Source: an uncultured Syntrophobacteraceae bacterium
GTDB lineage: Bacteria > Desulfobacterota > Syntrophobacteria > Syntrophobacterales > Syntrophobacteraceae
DNA length: 7,445 nt
Direction: 5' to 3'
Assembly: GCA_937889795.1 (NCBI GenBank)
Contig: CALBZH010000315.1
Coordinates: forward strand, 1 to 7,445
This document shows positions 6,235-7,445 of the stretch, in pieces. Each line of letters opens with the position of its first letter. Positions within the stretch are counted from its first letter, which is position 1. The notes under the pieces are model-generated. The model did not search any database, was not told the DNA's origin, and worked only from the letters and a program-made list of their open reading frames with translations. The position numbers and the translations under genes are program-made.

Positions 6235-7445
6235 TCACGCGCTCATCATCTGCAACGCTCTCCCGAGCCGTTTCAGCGCGGTATCCTTACCAAGCACATC
6301 GATAATCTCAAACAACCCGGGGCTCACGGTCGTTCCCGTCAGGGCCACCCTCACGGGCTGCGCAATCTTGCCCAATTTGACGCCAAGCTCTTGCACCACC
6401 GCGGCAAAAACCGCTTCCAAGCCCTTTTCATTGAAACAATCCATGGCCTCGAGGGCAGCCATGACCTTTTCCATGGCCGGGCGGTTTTCCGGGATGAGAA
6501 ACTTCTTGGCCGCGGCAGGATCGATCTCCACCTCGTCCACGAGATAAAACTTCATGGCATCGGCCATATCCGTCAGCTTGGATGCACGCGGCTGAAGCGT
6601 CTTCACCGCTTTGGCGATGTAATCCGCGGGCTTCCCGGGATATCCCCGGGTCTCGAGGAATGGCTCTATGAGCGGCACCAGGGAATCGGCCCCTCGCTCC
6701 TTGATGTAATGCGCATTCAGCCACTCCAGCTTTTCGGGGTTAAAGACGCTGGGCGCTTTGCCCACCGTATCCAACGTGAAGTACCGGACAAGCTCCTCGC
6801 GCGTGAACACTTCCTGATCTCCGTGCGACCAGCCCAACCGCACCAGGTAATTGATGAGGGCTTCCGGAAGGTAGCCCATATCCTGATAGGCCATCACCGA
6901 CGTGGCCCCATGCCGCTTGGACATGCGGGCACGATCCTGGCCGAGGATCATGGGAACGTGCGCAAAGTGAGGCAGTGTCTGCCCCAAAGCCTGGTAGATG
7001 AGGATCTGACGCGGCGTGTTATTGACGTGATCGTCGCCGCGTATGATGTGGGTAATGCCCATCGTCACGTCGTCGATCACCACGGCGAAGTTGTAGGTGG
7101 GCATTCCGTCACTGCGCTGAATGACCAGATCGTCCAGCTCGGAGTTCTCAAAAAAGATCGGCCCCTTGATAAGATCGTTCAAGACCGTCGTGCCCACGTC
7201 GGGGGCACGGAACCGAATGACTCGGTTGGGACCGGGACCCAGGCCCCGATCGCGGCATCGGCCGTCATACTTGGGCTTGAGGCCGGCGGCCCTTGCCGCT
7301 TCGCGCCGCTGAGTCAGCTCTTCCGGTGAGCAGTCACAATAATAGGCAGATCCCCGATCCAGCAGCTTCTGCAGATGATCCCTGTACGTATCGAGACGCT
7401 GCGTCTGGTAATAGGGACCCTCATCCCAATCCAGCTCGAGCCAGT
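6235..7445 (-). CDS. gltX: Glutamyl-tRNA synthetase, N-terminus beyond window edge
   Basis: Class I aminoacyl-tRNA synthetase that charges tRNA-Glu with glutamate in the cytoplasm. The frame is open to the right edge, and the first visible residues (WLELDWDEGPYYQTQRLD) match the region some 65-75 residues into the family, so the HIGH motif lies outside. About 403 codons are present, consistent with a full length near 470. A zinc-knuckle-like CxC-x24-CxD stands at 7336-7249; the E. coli enzyme has the same spacing with CxH at the end. GMPTYNFAVVIDD and THIIRGDDHVNNTPRQ are typical of the catalytic core. The KMSKS-type loop is RMSKRHG (6907-6927), the usual form for bacterial GluRS. The C-terminal anticodon-binding helical domain runs to TGA at 6235. 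The valine GTG at 7197 is internal and not a start. Whether it also charges tRNA-Gln cannot be read from this sequence. Confidence 0.97.
   Translation of the reverse strand, partial: WLELDWDEGPYYQTQRLDTYRDHLQKLLDRGSAYYCDCSPEELTQRREAARAAGLKPKYDGRCRDRGLGPGPNRVIRFRAPDVGTTVLNDLIKGPIFFENSELDDLVIQRSDGMPTYNFAVVIDDVTMGITHIIRGDDHVNNTPRQILIYQALGQTLPHFAHVPMILGQDRARMSKRHGATSVMAYQDMGYLPEALINYLVRLGWSHGDQEVFTREELVRYFTLDTVGKAPSVFNPEKLEWLNAHYIKERGADSLVPLIEPFLETRGYPGKPADYIAKAVKTLQPRASKLTDMADAMKFYLVDEVEIDPAAAKKFLIPENRPAMEKVMAALEAMDCFNEKGLEAVFAAVVQELGVKLGKIAQPVRVALTGTTVSPGLFEIIDVLGKDTALKRLGRALQMMSA

Noticed and set aside
5541..6305. Plus-strand ORF of 254 codons opposite the kinase N-terminus and the gltX end
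   Set aside because: It crosses the kinase start, the hairpin and the gltX stop on the opposite strand; no motif and no plausible ribosome site.
6235..7197. GTG at 7197 as the start of the synthetase gene
   Set aside because: The frame continues without a stop to the window edge and encodes typical GluRS sequence upstream, including the CxC-x24-CxD cluster.
6154..7329. Long plus-strand ORF (391 codons) opposite gltX
   Set aside because: It lies fully antisense to an unmistakable gltX coding sequence. Its translation is rich in His/Arg/Gly with no recognisable domain, as expected for an antisense frame in GC-rich DNA.

Overview
The window looks like chromosomal DNA from a Gram-negative, probably a deltaproteobacterial-type (Desulfobacterota-like) bacterium. 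This is a judgement from the style of the glutamyl-tRNA synthetase, the abundance of multidomain two-component proteins and the moderate-to-high GC of most genes; no marker here fixes the taxon. It holds four solid protein genes, two of them cut by the window edges, and one doubtful small ORF. No RNA gene, insertion sequence or CRISPR array was seen.

Left part (1-2185, + strand): the C-terminal bulk of a hybrid histidine kinase, ordered PAS tail - HisKA - HATPase - receiver 1 (degraded acidic pocket) - receiver 2 (intact) - HPt. It meets, tail to tail across about 74 bp, a response regulator on the minus strand (2260-3348) whose output is a YcgR-like N domain plus a PilZ domain with intact c-di-GMP-binding motifs. 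About 200 codons of that regulator are strikingly AT-rich compared with everything around them.

Middle (3349-3935): about 590 bp with no recognised gene. It contains a pair of 8-bp direct repeats with 16-bp period, and an unrecognised ORF of 106 codons that lies in the same frame as the upstream kinase, just past its stop codon.

Right part (3936-6155, minus): a membrane sensor kinase ordered TM - periplasmic Cache-like domain - TM - HAMP - PAS - HisKA - C-terminal ATPase-like domain. Its H-box is intact, but the N, G1 and G2 ATP-binding signatures are all gone, so it looks like a pseudo-kinase. Upstream, separated by a terminator-like hairpin, is the 3' portion of gltX (glutamyl-tRNA synthetase, 6235-7445), an ordinary housekeeping gene.

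How they may work together (inference): the hybrid kinase ends in an HPt domain and lies next to a regulator that has a receiver but no DNA-binding output. A phosphorelay from the HPt to the REC-PilZ protein, joined with c-di-GMP sensing, is a plausible post-translational control circuit. The pseudo-kinase could feed a periplasmic or membrane signal into it as a dimerisation or phosphatase partner. Proximity is the only evidence for these links.
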